8,600 nt of DNA from Flavobacteriaceae bacterium (GTDB taxonomy: Bacteria > Bacteroidota > Bacteroidia > Flavobacteriales > Flavobacteriaceae): NCBI GenBank assembly GCA_016763595.1, contig JAESTN010000408.1, positions 1 to 8,600 of the forward strand, given 5' to 3'. The notes under the pieces are model-generated. The model saw nothing but the letters and a program-made list of their open reading frames with translations. It ran no database searches and was not told the origin of the DNA. The translations under genes were made by a program, and so were the position numbers. Shown piece after piece: positions 1 to 6,716 of this stretch (position 1 is the first letter of the stretch; every line of letters starts with the position of its first letter).

Positions 1-174
1 CGTACACATGCAATTACTTTTGCCCTTTCTGTATATGGAAACAAAGCAAATGCCTCTTTAAAAATAGACAGAACAAAATACAATGTTCGTTATGGATCGA
101 CCAGTTTTTTTGACGGGTTAAAAGACAAAGCAATTTATGATGAATTTGATTTGGTGATCGATTTAGAATTTTAG
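1..174 (+). CDS. YceI-family protein, 3' end only
   Basis: This is the last 57 codons of a gene that begins before the window; the frame is open from base 1 to the TAG at 172-174. The residues read as the C-terminal half of a YceI (lipocalin-like) domain: alternating beta-strand residues, then SFFDGLKDKAIYDEFDL, which resembles the end of flavobacterial YceI proteins. YceI proteins form a beta-barrel that binds long isoprenoid or lipid ligands and are usually periplasmic. No signal peptide can be judged because the N-terminus is missing. A strong terminator follows 20 bases after the stop, so this gene ends its own transcript. The family call rests on recognising the tail alone. Confidence 0.8.
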   Translation, partial: RTHAITFALSVYGNKANASLKIDRTKYNVRYGSTSFFDGLKDKAIYDEFDLVIDLEF

Positions 175-194
175 CATTAGCATATTTTAAAAGT

Positions 195-222
195 AAAACC
201 TCCTTTTTTAGGAGGTTTTTTT
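195..222 (+). terminator. Intrinsic terminator after the YceI gene
   Basis: A 9-bp perfect stem (AAAACCTCC at 195-203 pairs with GGAGGTTTT at 211-219) encloses a 7-base T-rich loop and runs into a T tract to 222. It lies 20 bases after the YceI stop, which is the expected position. The A tract on the 5' side means it could also work on the minus strand. Confidence 0.85.
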
Positions 223-329
223 GCTTTGTAATTATAGATCTATTAACTGTTAAAATCAGTGTCATAAAAGCTCTAAACTACATATCAACACAAACTCATG
301 CTACATTTAGAACACAATTTAAAGTAGTG

Positions 330-363
330 AAAATCTCATCATAATAGGTACGAGATTTTTTTT
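330..363 (+). terminator. Second hairpin with T tract, upstream of the T9SS protein gene
   Basis: An 8-bp perfect stem (AAAATCTC at 330-337 with GAGATTTT at 352-359) has a 14-base loop and ends in eight T residues (356-363). This is the shape of a rho-independent terminator, although the stem has only three G-C pairs. No gene lies between the first terminator (ends 222) and this hairpin. It may be a backup that insulates the next promoter, which begins three bases later at 366. Confidence 0.5.
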
Positions 364-365
364 AC

Positions 366-373
366 TAACTTTG
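366..373 (+). promoter_or_regulatory. TAnnTTTG-type -7 element for the T9SS protein gene
   Basis: TAACTTTG exactly matches the Bacteroidota -7 consensus TAnnTTTG. I see no TTG-type -33 element at the usual 17-23 base spacing. The transcript would start near 380, leaving a leader of about nine bases before the ATG at 389. The position also argues against the in-frame TTG at 371 as start codon, because that codon lies inside the promoter element. Confidence 0.55.
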
Positions 374-388
374 ATTAAATGCACTGCT

Positions 389-1987
389 ATGAAAAAACAC
401 GTCTCCCCTTCTATTTTACTTTTTCTTTTAAGTATAAGTTTTAGTACTGCACAAGTGAATTACAATCTAGCGTGGAGTAATGAAGAGTTGTCTAATATTC
501 AATCATATACACATACAGCAACGTCCATAAAACTAAATTCAAATAATGAAGCTATTGTCGCTTCAACACTAATTGATGGCAATCAACATGATTTACTCAT
601 TTCAAAATATTCTGAGTCGGGAGTATTGATTTGGAAAAAAATTATTGATGTTAAGAATAACAGCCGAGACGCATTCAAAGGGTTAATGATTGACAAAAAT
701 GACAATATCATACTTTTAGGAACCACAAAGTGGCCTGAAAATATTTACAAGCTATATCTTCTTAAGCTCACATCAAATGGAGAAAAAATTTTTGAAACAA
801 ACCACAATACTGATGATCAAATATTATATCGACCTAGTGAAACAATATTTGATGAAGATGGCAACATTTATATAACTGGGTATACAGATATAAACAACCC
901 AGATTATACAGATACCCCCATTACAAGAAAAAAATTTTTCATTATAAAATTCAATCAAAATGGGGCGTTTCAATGGGAAGATAAAATACAAACTACCAAT
1001 AGTATGGGGTATACATTAAGAATAATTAATAATATTCTTTCTGTAGTAGGCTCTATAGCACCACAATATTCTAAATCAATACTTTTTTATAGAACATATA
1101 CAAAAAATGGAATTTTAATAAATAACCATGAAAAAGAAACCGAATTGCGTCCTAGATTTGTTTATTTAGATAAAGACGGAAATAGCTATTCAAATCATGG
1201 TAGAGGTTTTGGTATTACAAAATATAATAATATTGGAATAAAACAATGGGAGTTTAAAGTTCCTATAAACTTGCCAGATAATGTGAGTACAACTACTTTA
1301 AAAAACGTTATTTCTGATCGTTTTGGCAATATATATTTGTCGGGTACTCATCATGGCAAATTTTACAACGACCCAACTAAATATACAAATGGCGATTTAT
1401 ATGTCGCGAAAATTTCTCCTAAAGGAAAAATTATATATACGTATACATACAATAATCAAGGAAAAAACACGTACGAAAGAGGAAACAGAATGTTTCTTGG
1501 CAAGAATAATTATTTGTTTATTGGAGGGCAAAGTCAAGATGATTTTGGGGATCGCCATAATTATTTAGCGATAGTTTTAAATGATTTTGGGAAACCCATT
1601 CATATTATAAATGAAAAAACTATTGGAGAAAGTGTCATAGGCTCCGTAGCTGCAGATACTGATTTAAATTTTTATGTAACCGGAGTTTCAAATAATAACA
1701 TTGTAACTAAAAAATATGCATTTAAGGGTTCATTAATTACCGATTTTAGGATATTTCCAAACCCATTTAAAGAAGAGCTACTAATTTCCCTACCTGGTAT
1801 TTCTTCTCATACAGATTTCAAGCTATTTGACATTACCGGTAAGCAATTATTTCATAAAACCTATGAAAATACAAGAAGTATACTTGTAGACACACGACTT
1901 TTAAAGAATGGCTTTTACTTTTATCAAATCTCATCAAGTGACGGAAATATTCAATCAGGTAAAATTATAAAAATCGATACTAAATAA
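389..1987 (+). CDS. T9SS-exported beta-propeller repeat protein with C-terminal sorting domain
   Basis: This 532-residue protein of unknown function is probably released or surface-anchored by the type IX secretion system. Residues 1-21 form a signal peptide (MKKH, a hydrophobic stretch, then STAQ). The body contains recurring D-x-x-G-N-I-Y-[IL]-[TS]-G units, for example DEDGNIYITG and DRFGNIYLSG, plus degenerate copies. This is the pattern of SBBP-type beta-propeller blades. The last ~78 residues begin FRIFPNPFKEE and include LFDITGKQLF and LKNGFYFYQI, the hallmarks of a type A T9SS C-terminal sorting domain. I chose ATG 389 over the in-frame TTG at 371 because the signal peptide starts there and the TTG falls in the promoter. 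No catalytic motif is visible; the propeller may mediate binding. The EthD-family gene follows after 44 bases and could be cotranscribed. Confidence 0.88.
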   Translation: MKKHVSPSILLFLLSISFSTAQVNYNLAWSNEELSNIQSYTHTATSIKLNSNNEAIVASTLIDGNQHDLLISKYSESGVLIWKKIIDVKNNSRDAFKGLMIDKNDNIILLGTTKWPENIYKLYLLKLTSNGEKIFETNHNTDDQILYRPSETIFDEDGNIYITGYTDINNPDYTDTPITRKKFFIIKFNQNGAFQWEDKIQTTNSMGYTLRIINNILSVVGSIAPQYSKSILFYRTYTKNGILINNHEKETELRPRFVYLDKDGNSYSNHGRGFGITKYNNIGIKQWEFKVPINLPDNVSTTTLKNVISDRFGNIYLSGTHHGKFYNDPTKYTNGDLYVAKISPKGKIIYTYTYNNQGKNTYERGNRMFLGKNNYLFIGGQSQDDFGDRHNYLAIVLNDFGKPIHIINEKTIGESVIGSVAADTDLNFYVTGVSNNNIVTKKYAFKGSLITDFRIFPNPFKEELLISLPGISSHTDFKLFDITGKQLFHKTYENTRSILVDTRLLKNGFYFYQISSSDGNIQSGKIIKIDTK

Positions 1988-1996
1988 GATCTTATT
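1983..1996. repeat. Perfect 14-bp palindrome over the stop codon
   Basis: AATAAGATCTTATT reads the same on both strands and includes the TAA stop of the T9SS protein gene. There is no loop or T tract, so a terminator is unlikely. It could be a protein-binding dyad ahead of the EthD-family gene or chance in AT-rich DNA. Confidence 0.3.
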
Positions 1997-2031
1997 AAAC
2001 ATAAAACATCCGAACCAAAAAACAACAAAAT

Positions 2032-2355
2032 ATGAAACCAGGAATGATTAAAGTAAGCGTATTGTATCCAAAACAAGAAGGAAAAACTTTTGATATGGAT
2101 TATTACTGTAACAAACATATACCAATGGTTGCCGAGCTTTTAGGCAATGCTGTAAAAGGTGCATCTGTAGAAGAAGGGCTAGGAGGTGGAGCTCCAGGAG
2201 ATCCTGCAACCTATATTGCCATGGGGAATTTATATTTTGACAGCATGGACTCTTTTCAAAATTCATTTGGTCCAAATGCAGCACAGATTATGGGAGACCT
2301 TCCTAACTACACAAACATTGAACCTATAATACAAATCAGTAAAGTGGTGATTTAA
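2032..2355 (+). CDS. EthD-family protein
   Basis: This is a 107-residue cytoplasmic protein with no signal peptide. The N-terminal strand (MIKVSVLYPKQEGKTFDMDYY), the following KHIPMV and the C-terminal NIEPIIQISKV match the EthD family of dimeric alpha+beta-barrel (ferredoxin-like) proteins. The founding member, EthD, is encoded with the ethyl tert-butyl ether cytochrome P450 system, but most homologues have no known reaction and this one has no degradation genes nearby. A glycine-rich stretch at about residues 49-56 (GLGGGAPG) is typical of the family loop. ATG 2032 gives MKPGMIKV; the ATG at 2044 is a plausible alternative that would remove four residues. The gene lies 44 bases after the T9SS protein gene and converges on the XRE regulator 25 bases downstream. 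Confidence 0.85.
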   Translation: MKPGMIKVSVLYPKQEGKTFDMDYYCNKHIPMVAELLGNAVKGASVEEGLGGGAPGDPATYIAMGNLYFDSMDSFQNSFGPNAAQIMGDLPNYTNIEPIIQISKVVI

Positions 2356-2363
2356 ATAAAAAC

Positions 2364-2381
2364 AACCTTTAAAAAGAGGTT
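2364..2381 (+). terminator. Weak hairpin between convergent genes
   Basis: AACCTT (2364-2369) pairs with GAGGTT (2376-2381), including one G-T pair, around a short A-rich loop, followed by TAATCCTTTT. It lies in the 25-base gap between the EthD-family gene and the convergent XRE gene and touches the XRE stop codon. It is short, so this is only a possible terminator. Confidence 0.35.
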
Positions 2382-2581
2382 TAATCCTTTTCCCCGAGGG
2401 TAAAAAAACCATTTACTGGCTTACCAAATACTTTAGATAATTTTAAAGCCAACACGGTAGAAGGCACATACCTATTTGCTTCTATAGAGTTAATGGTTTG
2501 CCTTGATACGCCTATTTTTTTGGCCAAGTCATCTTGGGTCAGGTTTAGAATCGCGCGCTCTACTTTTATGGTGTTTTCCAT
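2381..2581 (-). CDS. Small XRE-family transcriptional regulator
   Basis: This 66-residue protein is almost entirely one Cro/CI-type helix-turn-helix. Residues 14-34 (LTQDDLAKKIGVSRQTINSIE) hold both DNA-binding helices, and the NRYVPSTVLALKLSKVFGKPV that follows is the usual helix 4-5 core of this family. The size and the TQ.DLA..IGVSRQTI.SIE pattern resemble the short YozG-like XRE proteins that are often encoded beside small membrane proteins. Its ATG overlaps the TAA stop of the upstream membrane-protein gene by one base (TAATG), so translation is probably coupled. It has no ligand-binding domain, so any signal would have to come from a partner, plausibly the membrane protein. It is a likely candidate to bind the repeat array at 3036-3120 and regulate its own operon, but that is inference. 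Confidence 0.93.
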   Translation of the reverse strand: MENTIKVERAILNLTQDDLAKKIGVSRQTINSIEANRYVPSTVLALKLSKVFGKPVNGFFTLGEKD

Positions 2582-3030
2582 TATCTAAAACGTTTTAAAT
2601 TATGGAAAAATAATAATTGAATCATCAGCATAAATAGCAACACTTGAAAGTCACCCAAGTTTTTCAATTCAGAAGCATTTGATTTCACTACGCTATCTAC
2701 ACCAAACTCAATATAAGGCATTACTAAAGCATACACTACACCAATAACAAAAGCAATGGCATACGATTGAGAACGTAAAGTGATTGTCATTTCATCTTCC
2801 TCTTTGTCTTTAGATATAGACATAATTAATAACCCAATTAAAAGTGTTTTTTGCAAGAGCAATTTTAACCAAGGCGCTTCTCCTTCTAATGCATAAGCTC
2901 TTACAAACATTAGTACTATAGATAGTGCTGCAATGGTAATTCCAACATTCATAAATTTAGAGGGCAATCTAAAATTAATCAATTTCCCAAATCGTTTTTG
3001 TTCACATTCAATATGTTTTCGTGCATTCAT
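2581..3030 (-). CDS. Four-helix membrane protein, partner of the XRE regulator
   Basis: This 149-residue integral membrane protein has about four hydrophobic segments, at roughly residues 28-46, 55-73, 89-107 and 127-143. Between the second and third lies a charged stretch, SKDKEEDEMTITLRSQS. A SKxKxEDE....LR motif after a helix pair recurs in small membrane proteins paired with XRE regulators, in the style of DUF2178 or DUF2975 families, but I cannot assign a family firmly. I chose ATG 3030 (MNARKHIE). An in-frame TTG at 3039 would add three residues but sits inside the first upstream repeat. It is the first gene of a two-gene operon and may sense a membrane state or sequester the regulator; the function is unknown. 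Confidence 0.78.
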   Translation of the reverse strand: MNARKHIECEQKRFGKLINFRLPSKFMNVGITIAALSIVLMFVRAYALEGEAPWLKLLLQKTLLIGLLIMSISKDKEEDEMTITLRSQSYAIAFVIGVVYALVMPYIEFGVDSVVKSNASELKNLGDFQVLLFMLMIQLLFFHNLKRFR

Positions 3031-3035
3031 AATTG

Positions 3036-3120
3036 ACAAATTTGCTTTATATTATGTAAAATATACTTTTCTATATGACAAATATACTTTACATTATTGA
3101 AATACACAAATCTGCTTTCA
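3036..3120. repeat. Four 13-bp direct repeats covering the XRE operon promoter
   Basis: Read on the plus strand, copies start at 3036, 3057, 3078 and 3106. The best copy is ACAAATATACTTT (3078-3090); the other three each match it at 11 of 13 positions. Start-to-start spacing is 21, 21 and 28 bases, so the first three copies sit two helical turns apart on one face of the DNA. The third copy contains the -7 element and the fourth contains the -33 TTG. A short dyad, TATAT (3072-3076) with ATATA (3082-3086), overlaps the third copy. The placement suggests an operator for a regulator that blocks the promoter, probably the XRE protein of the operon. Confidence 0.6.
3079..3109 (-). promoter_or_regulatory. 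Sigma-ABfr-type promoter of the membrane protein-XRE operon
   Basis: On the minus strand TTG (3109-3107) is followed after 20 bases by TATATTTG (3086-3079), an exact match to TAnnTTTG. Spacing and sequences fit the Bacteroidota housekeeping promoter (TTG, 17-23 bases, TAnnTTTG). Transcription would start near 3072, giving a leader of about 40 bases before ATG 3030. Both elements lie inside copies of the direct repeat described separately. Confidence 0.7.
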
Positions 3121-3340
3121 AATTTTTAGTACCTTTATAAATCACAAGTAATTACGATGTTTACATTTTTCAGAAAAAGAAAGAACCCAGCTTTTTTAAA
3201 AAAGCCAACCAAAAATGCACACCATAAACACATCTACTTTTAAGCCTAATGTAAATAACCGGCCCTCTAAAGCGACCATAAATAATTTTTAAATTAAGAT
3301 TACTGACTCCTACTCACTGCCCATTCAATATAATTCTCAA
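3121..3340. other. Upstream region of the FISUMP lipoprotein gene, no confident gene
   Basis: This AT-rich stretch lies between the repeat array and the lipoprotein gene. It holds a 28-codon open frame (3157-3243) with no family resemblance and a perfect 16-bp palindrome, GCTTTTTTAAAAAAGC, at 3190-3205 inside that frame. TACCTTTA at 3130-3137 is one base off TAnnTTTG but has no TTG partner at the right distance. I see no terminator or convincing promoter for the lipoprotein gene. Confidence 0.5.
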
Positions 3341-4018
3341 ATGAACAAACTTCTATTTACAATTGCACTTATTCTCTGTTTATCTTGCTCAAAAGAGGAT
3401 CACAAAGAACCAAATATTCTAATAGACATTGAAGGGAACCAATATAAAACCATTCGCATTGGTGATCAAACTTGGATGGCAGAAAATTTAAAAACAACAA
3501 AATACAACGACAATACACCCATTGAAAATGGCACAAATAACTGGTCCTCAACTGAGGGGAGATACCTATGGGCTAGTACAAGCGATTTAAACAATGTTAT
3601 TGTAGAAACATTACCACATGATTATTACGGAATTATTTACAACTTTGCCACCGCAAAAACTGAAAAACTAGCACCTAAAGGGTGGCGAATCCCAACAAAA
3701 TCAGATTGGGAAAAGCTCATTGTATATGTAAAGAATAATGGCTTTGAAAATATAGAAGGCAAAGCTTTAAAGTCTAAATCTGGATGGTTTTCTAATGGCT
3801 ATGGTACCGATTATTTTAATTTTAATGCCCTACCTGCTGGCTATGTAGATACTTTTGGCACTGCAAAGGTTGATGGTTTTGTGGCCAATTGGATGTCAAC
3901 AACTCAAAATAATGCTTTCTCATATATTAGTGTAGGCATGGTCTATGATCAACATACAATCTCAATATCAGATGCTATTTTACTCTTTGGAAACTCTGTT
4001 AGATGTATCAAAGAATAA
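3341..4018 (+). CDS. FISUMP-domain lipoprotein
   Basis: This 225-residue protein is predicted to be a lipoprotein. A short signal peptide (MNKLLFTIALILCLS) precedes Cys16, followed by SKED, as is common for Bacteroidota lipoproteins. From about residue 30 to the end it matches the Fibrobacter succinogenes major paralogous (FISUMP) domain. The diagnostic pieces are in order: DIEGNQYKTIRIGDQTWMAENL, YGIIYNFATA, PKGWRIPTKSDWEKL, FNFNALPAGY, WMSTT and the terminal VRCIKE. The domain is widespread in surface proteins of Bacteroidota and Fibrobacterota and its biochemical role is not established. It is a single-domain version, so nothing fused to it hints at a target. The serine hydrolase gene begins 74 bases downstream in the same direction; cotranscription is possible but not shown. 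Confidence 0.9.
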   Translation: MNKLLFTIALILCLSCSKEDHKEPNILIDIEGNQYKTIRIGDQTWMAENLKTTKYNDNTPIENGTNNWSSTEGRYLWASTSDLNNVIVETLPHDYYGIIYNFATAKTEKLAPKGWRIPTKSDWEKLIVYVKNNGFENIEGKALKSKSGWFSNGYGTDYFNFNALPAGYVDTFGTAKVDGFVANWMSTTQNNAFSYISVGMVYDQHTISISDAILLFGNSVRCIKE

Positions 4019-4092
4019 AAAATAAATATTTACATAAATTTATTGTAACCTTCTTTTAACATGTATGGTCTTACTAAAAAATAAAACCAACC

Positions 4093-5157
4093 ATGACACA
4101 AAAATTAAAGAAAAGCCTAATAATATTTATTTCTATAGCTTTTATAGCAACAGGATTTTCACAAACTAAAGAAGCACAAATTGACAAGCTCTTAAACGAA
4201 AAATTCAACTCGAATACCTCTGGAGCAGCCATACTAATTACTCAAAAAGGAAAAACAATTTACAGAAAGGCTTTCGGACAAGCAAATCTTGAACACGGAG
4301 TTCAAATGAAGCCAGAAAATGTATTTGAGATTGGTTCAATGACCAAACAATTTACCGCGGTTTCTATTTTACAATTGGTAGAACAAGGGAAAATAAAACT
4401 AACAGATGAAATCACAAAATTTATTCCCGATTACCCAACACAGGGGCATAAAATAACGGTGCATCATTTACTAAACCATACTTCTGGAATTAAAAGTTAC
4501 ACGAGTATGAGAAAATTATTTGCAGTAGCCAGAAATGATATGAAACCCCTAGAATTAATTAAGTTCTTTAGAGATGAACCAATGGATTTTAATCCAGGAG
4601 AAAAATACAAATACAACAATTCAGCCTACGTGATTTTAGGATATATAATCGAAAAAATATCAGGTGTTTCATATGCAGAATATGTTCAAAAAAACATTTT
4701 CGACACCTTAAATATGACCAATTCTACCTATGCTAGTCACACAAAATTGATAAAAAACAGAGCCTCTGGATATCGCAACAGAAATGGGTATCAAAATGCC
4801 ACCTATATTAGTTTTACGTTACCTTATGCAGGCGGTTCATTAATGTCTACAATAGACGATTTAAATACTTGGCAACAAGCATTGACAAACAACAAATTAC
4901 TAAAAAAAGAAACGCTACAGAAAGCACATACAAATTACACATTAAACAACGGTGAGAAAATAAACTACGGGTATGGCTGGAATATCAAGACAATTAACGA
5001 GAACGTCTCTTACGAACATGGAGGAAGTATTTTTGGATTTAAATCAATGGGAATCTACATTCCTAGTAAAGATATTTACGTAGTTACATTGACTAATTGC
5101 GATTGTATTTCTCCAACAAAGATGACTAGAGAAATTACCAAAATTATCCTTGACTAG
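4093..5157 (+). CDS. Exported serine hydrolase, class C beta-lactamase-like family
   Basis: This 354-residue protein has a signal peptide (residues 1 to about 24, ending GFSQ), so it should act in the periplasm or on the surface. The mature part is a beta-lactamase/transpeptidase-like fold. The nucleophile motif S-x-x-K is S82-M-T-K85 in EIGSMTKQFTA. The Tyr motif is Y174-N-N176 in YKYNNSAYVILGYIIE. The third motif is H309-G-G311 in place of the KTG of true beta-lactamases, as is usual for esterases and D-amino peptidases of this family. The conserved HHLLNHTSGI is at 124-133. All catalytic motifs are present and the protein has a single domain without a C-terminal extension. The substrate cannot be read from the sequence; a beta-lactam, peptide or ester are all possible. 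The HGG motif makes a resistance enzyme less likely. Confidence 0.93.
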   Translation: MTQKLKKSLIIFISIAFIATGFSQTKEAQIDKLLNEKFNSNTSGAAILITQKGKTIYRKAFGQANLEHGVQMKPENVFEIGSMTKQFTAVSILQLVEQGKIKLTDEITKFIPDYPTQGHKITVHHLLNHTSGIKSYTSMRKLFAVARNDMKPLELIKFFRDEPMDFNPGEKYKYNNSAYVILGYIIEKISGVSYAEYVQKNIFDTLNMTNSTYASHTKLIKNRASGYRNRNGYQNATYISFTLPYAGGSLMSTIDDLNTWQQALTNNKLLKKETLQKAHTNYTLNNGEKINYGYGWNIKTINENVSYEHGGSIFGFKSMGIYIPSKDIYVVTLTNCDCISPTKMTREITKIILD

Positions 5158-5645
5158 CCTTAATGCTACATAAATTGACAACGGTACACTTAGAATTCTA
5201 AAGCATCATAAAAATTATTCTTTTAAAATAAATAATCCACAACGTTTCTGTTGTGGATTAAATATTTATAATAATAACAGGTATTCGTTTTATCTCAACC
5301 AAACATATTATAACCCCTAAAATTTATAATAATGTCATTCAATCAATAAAAATAATAATTGTATTATTATATCATAAATTTCAGAAATTCTATTCAATTT
5401 TATGTGAGCATTTTTACGTGTTTTTTAAAAACCGCACAAATACCCTTATAAATACCCATATTGTTAGCACGGTCCCGAAATTCAAAATTGCGTCAAACAG
5501 CAAGCCTATTCTCTTCAAGACTTTTTAAAATTCACTAAATAGTAGGAACATTTTTTCACAATAAATACTTCTTTGTTGTACTTAAAGAAATTTAAGTAAA
5601 AAATGATTAGTTTCGATAAACGTTGTAATTCAAAAAAATCACTAA
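5158..5645. other. Long AT-rich intergenic region without a confident gene
   Basis: These 488 bases contain no open frame with family resemblance. Apart from the hairpin at 5233-5260, they hold a 12-bp palindrome TTAGAATTCTAA (5190-5201), an AT-only inverted repeat ATAATAAT/ATTATTAT (5352-5370), and two AAATACCC copies 12 bases apart (5438 and 5450). TAGTTTCG at 5608-5615 is one base off the TAnnTTTG pattern and lies 30 bases before the bestrophin start, but no TTG sits at the right distance, so it is at best a weak promoter candidate. Confidence 0.5.
5233..5260 (+). terminator. Strong hairpin after the serine hydrolase gene
   Basis: An 11-bp perfect stem (TAATCCACAAC at 5233-5243 with GTTGTGGATTA at 5250-5260) has a 6-base loop. 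It is followed by AAATATTTATAATAAT, AT-rich but not a clean T tract. The position, 76 bases after the stop, fits the end of the serine hydrolase transcript. The imperfect T tract leaves open another role, such as an RNA-stabilising hairpin. Confidence 0.6.
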
Positions 5646-6701
5646 ATGTATACAAAAAAAACATTCACTTTTTTCCAAATGGCCTCGTGGACACGTTTTG
5701 AAACACTACTTTTTACGATTATTATTGTTGCTTGGGTTTCTACCTATTATTTCTTAGACTTAGTTTGGTTAAAAATACCGTGGACCCCACTTGCATTAAT
5801 TGGAACTGCAGTTGCATTTGTAATTGGATTCCAAAACAACGCTGCTTACGGAAGAATCTGGGAAGCTAGAAAAATTTGGGGCGGTATTGTAAACACCTCA
5901 AGGACTTTTGGAATGTTTACCCAAGACATGATAAATAATGAACATACAGAAAACCCTTTATCACAAAAAGAATTAGACCGTGAAATTAAAATTCTAACCT
6001 ATCGTCATATCGCTTGGATGACCGCTTTACGTCATTCAATGAGAGTGCTTAAACCGTGGGAAACAGCGGCCAAACACAAAACAAATAAAGAATGGGATTT
6101 AAGTCCTCCAGAGTTAAAATCGACTTTAGAAAAAGACATTGAACCCTATATTTCGGCAACTGATTTTAAGTATATAATGAGTAAAAGCAACAAACAAACA
6201 GCCTTGTAGTATTTACAATCTCATCACTTAAAATCCCTAAAAGATAAAGGTCTTGTTTGGGAGTTTTCCTTTTTAGAATTAGAAAACGTGTTGAAAGAAT
6301 TGCTTACTTTTCAGGGAAAAAGCGAACGTATTAAGAATTTCCCTTATCCGAGACACTTTGCAACGTTAAATCACTTTTTTATGTGGATTTTCGTACTCCT
6401 TTTACCTTTGGCTTTAATTCCTCAGTTTGCAGAAATCGGACTTAGTATAGCCGATTCAAATCCATTAATTAGCAAATTATTTATCTGGTTTACAGTCCCT
6501 TTTTATGTAATCGTTTCTTGGGTTTTTCATACCATGGAAAGAATTGGACGAACCGGAGAAAACCCTTTTGAAGGCACCGCTAATGATGTCCCTATTTCTA
6601 CAATTTCTAGAGGAATAGAAATTGATTTAAGGCAAAACCTAGGTGAATCTGACGAAGAAATACCAAAACAATTTACAGTAAAACTCGACACACAATTCTA
6701 G
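5646..6701 (+). pseudogene. Bestrophin-family channel gene interrupted by one in-frame TAG
   Basis: The frame encodes 350 residues of a bacterial bestrophin (RFP-TM, UPF0187) membrane channel, split by TAG at 6207-6209 (codon 188). Codons 1-187 include two hydrophobic helices (about 20-37 and 46-63) and the family signature around IGTAVAFVIGFQNNAAYGR (52-70), then IWEARKIWGGIVNTSR. After the TAG the same frame continues without a shift through LKDKGLVWEFSFLELEN, IKNFPYPRHFATLNHFF, two more helices (about 238-258 and 275-293) and the conserved GENPFEGTANDVP and EIDLRQ tail, to a TAG at 6699-6701. The conserved sequence on both sides shows this was one gene. The second half has an in-frame GTG at 6288, but separate translation is unlikely to give a working channel. 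Bestrophins form pentameric ion channels, so the truncated product should be inactive. A sequencing error, recent mutation or stop readthrough cannot be separated here. Confidence 0.88.
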
Positions 6702-6716
6702 ACTAAAACCCAATTC

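Noticed and set aside
14..265. Minus-strand open frame across the YceI tail and terminator
   Set aside because: It runs through a clear terminator and a recognisable YceI sequence on the other strand, and the product is low-complexity.
1323..1568. 81-residue open frame on the plus strand inside the T9SS protein gene
   Set aside because: It is out of frame with a gene that has a signal peptide, propeller repeats and a sorting domain, and its own sequence resembles no family.
3036..3120. CRISPR array
   Set aside because: Units are 13 bp, imperfect, only four, and overlap a promoter; no cas genes are present.
4043..4072. TTG followed 18 bases later by TATGGTCT as promoter of the serine hydrolase gene
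   Set aside because: The second element matches only the TA and one T of the TAnnTTTG pattern, too weak to call.
5603..5701. 32-codon frame overlapping the bestrophin start in another frame
   Set aside because: It uses the bestrophin start region out of frame and shows no features of a real leader peptide.
6207..6209. Stop codon reassignment or pyrrolysine-like use of TAG
   Set aside because: Other genes in the window end at TAG, and nothing in this group or around the site suggests reassignment.
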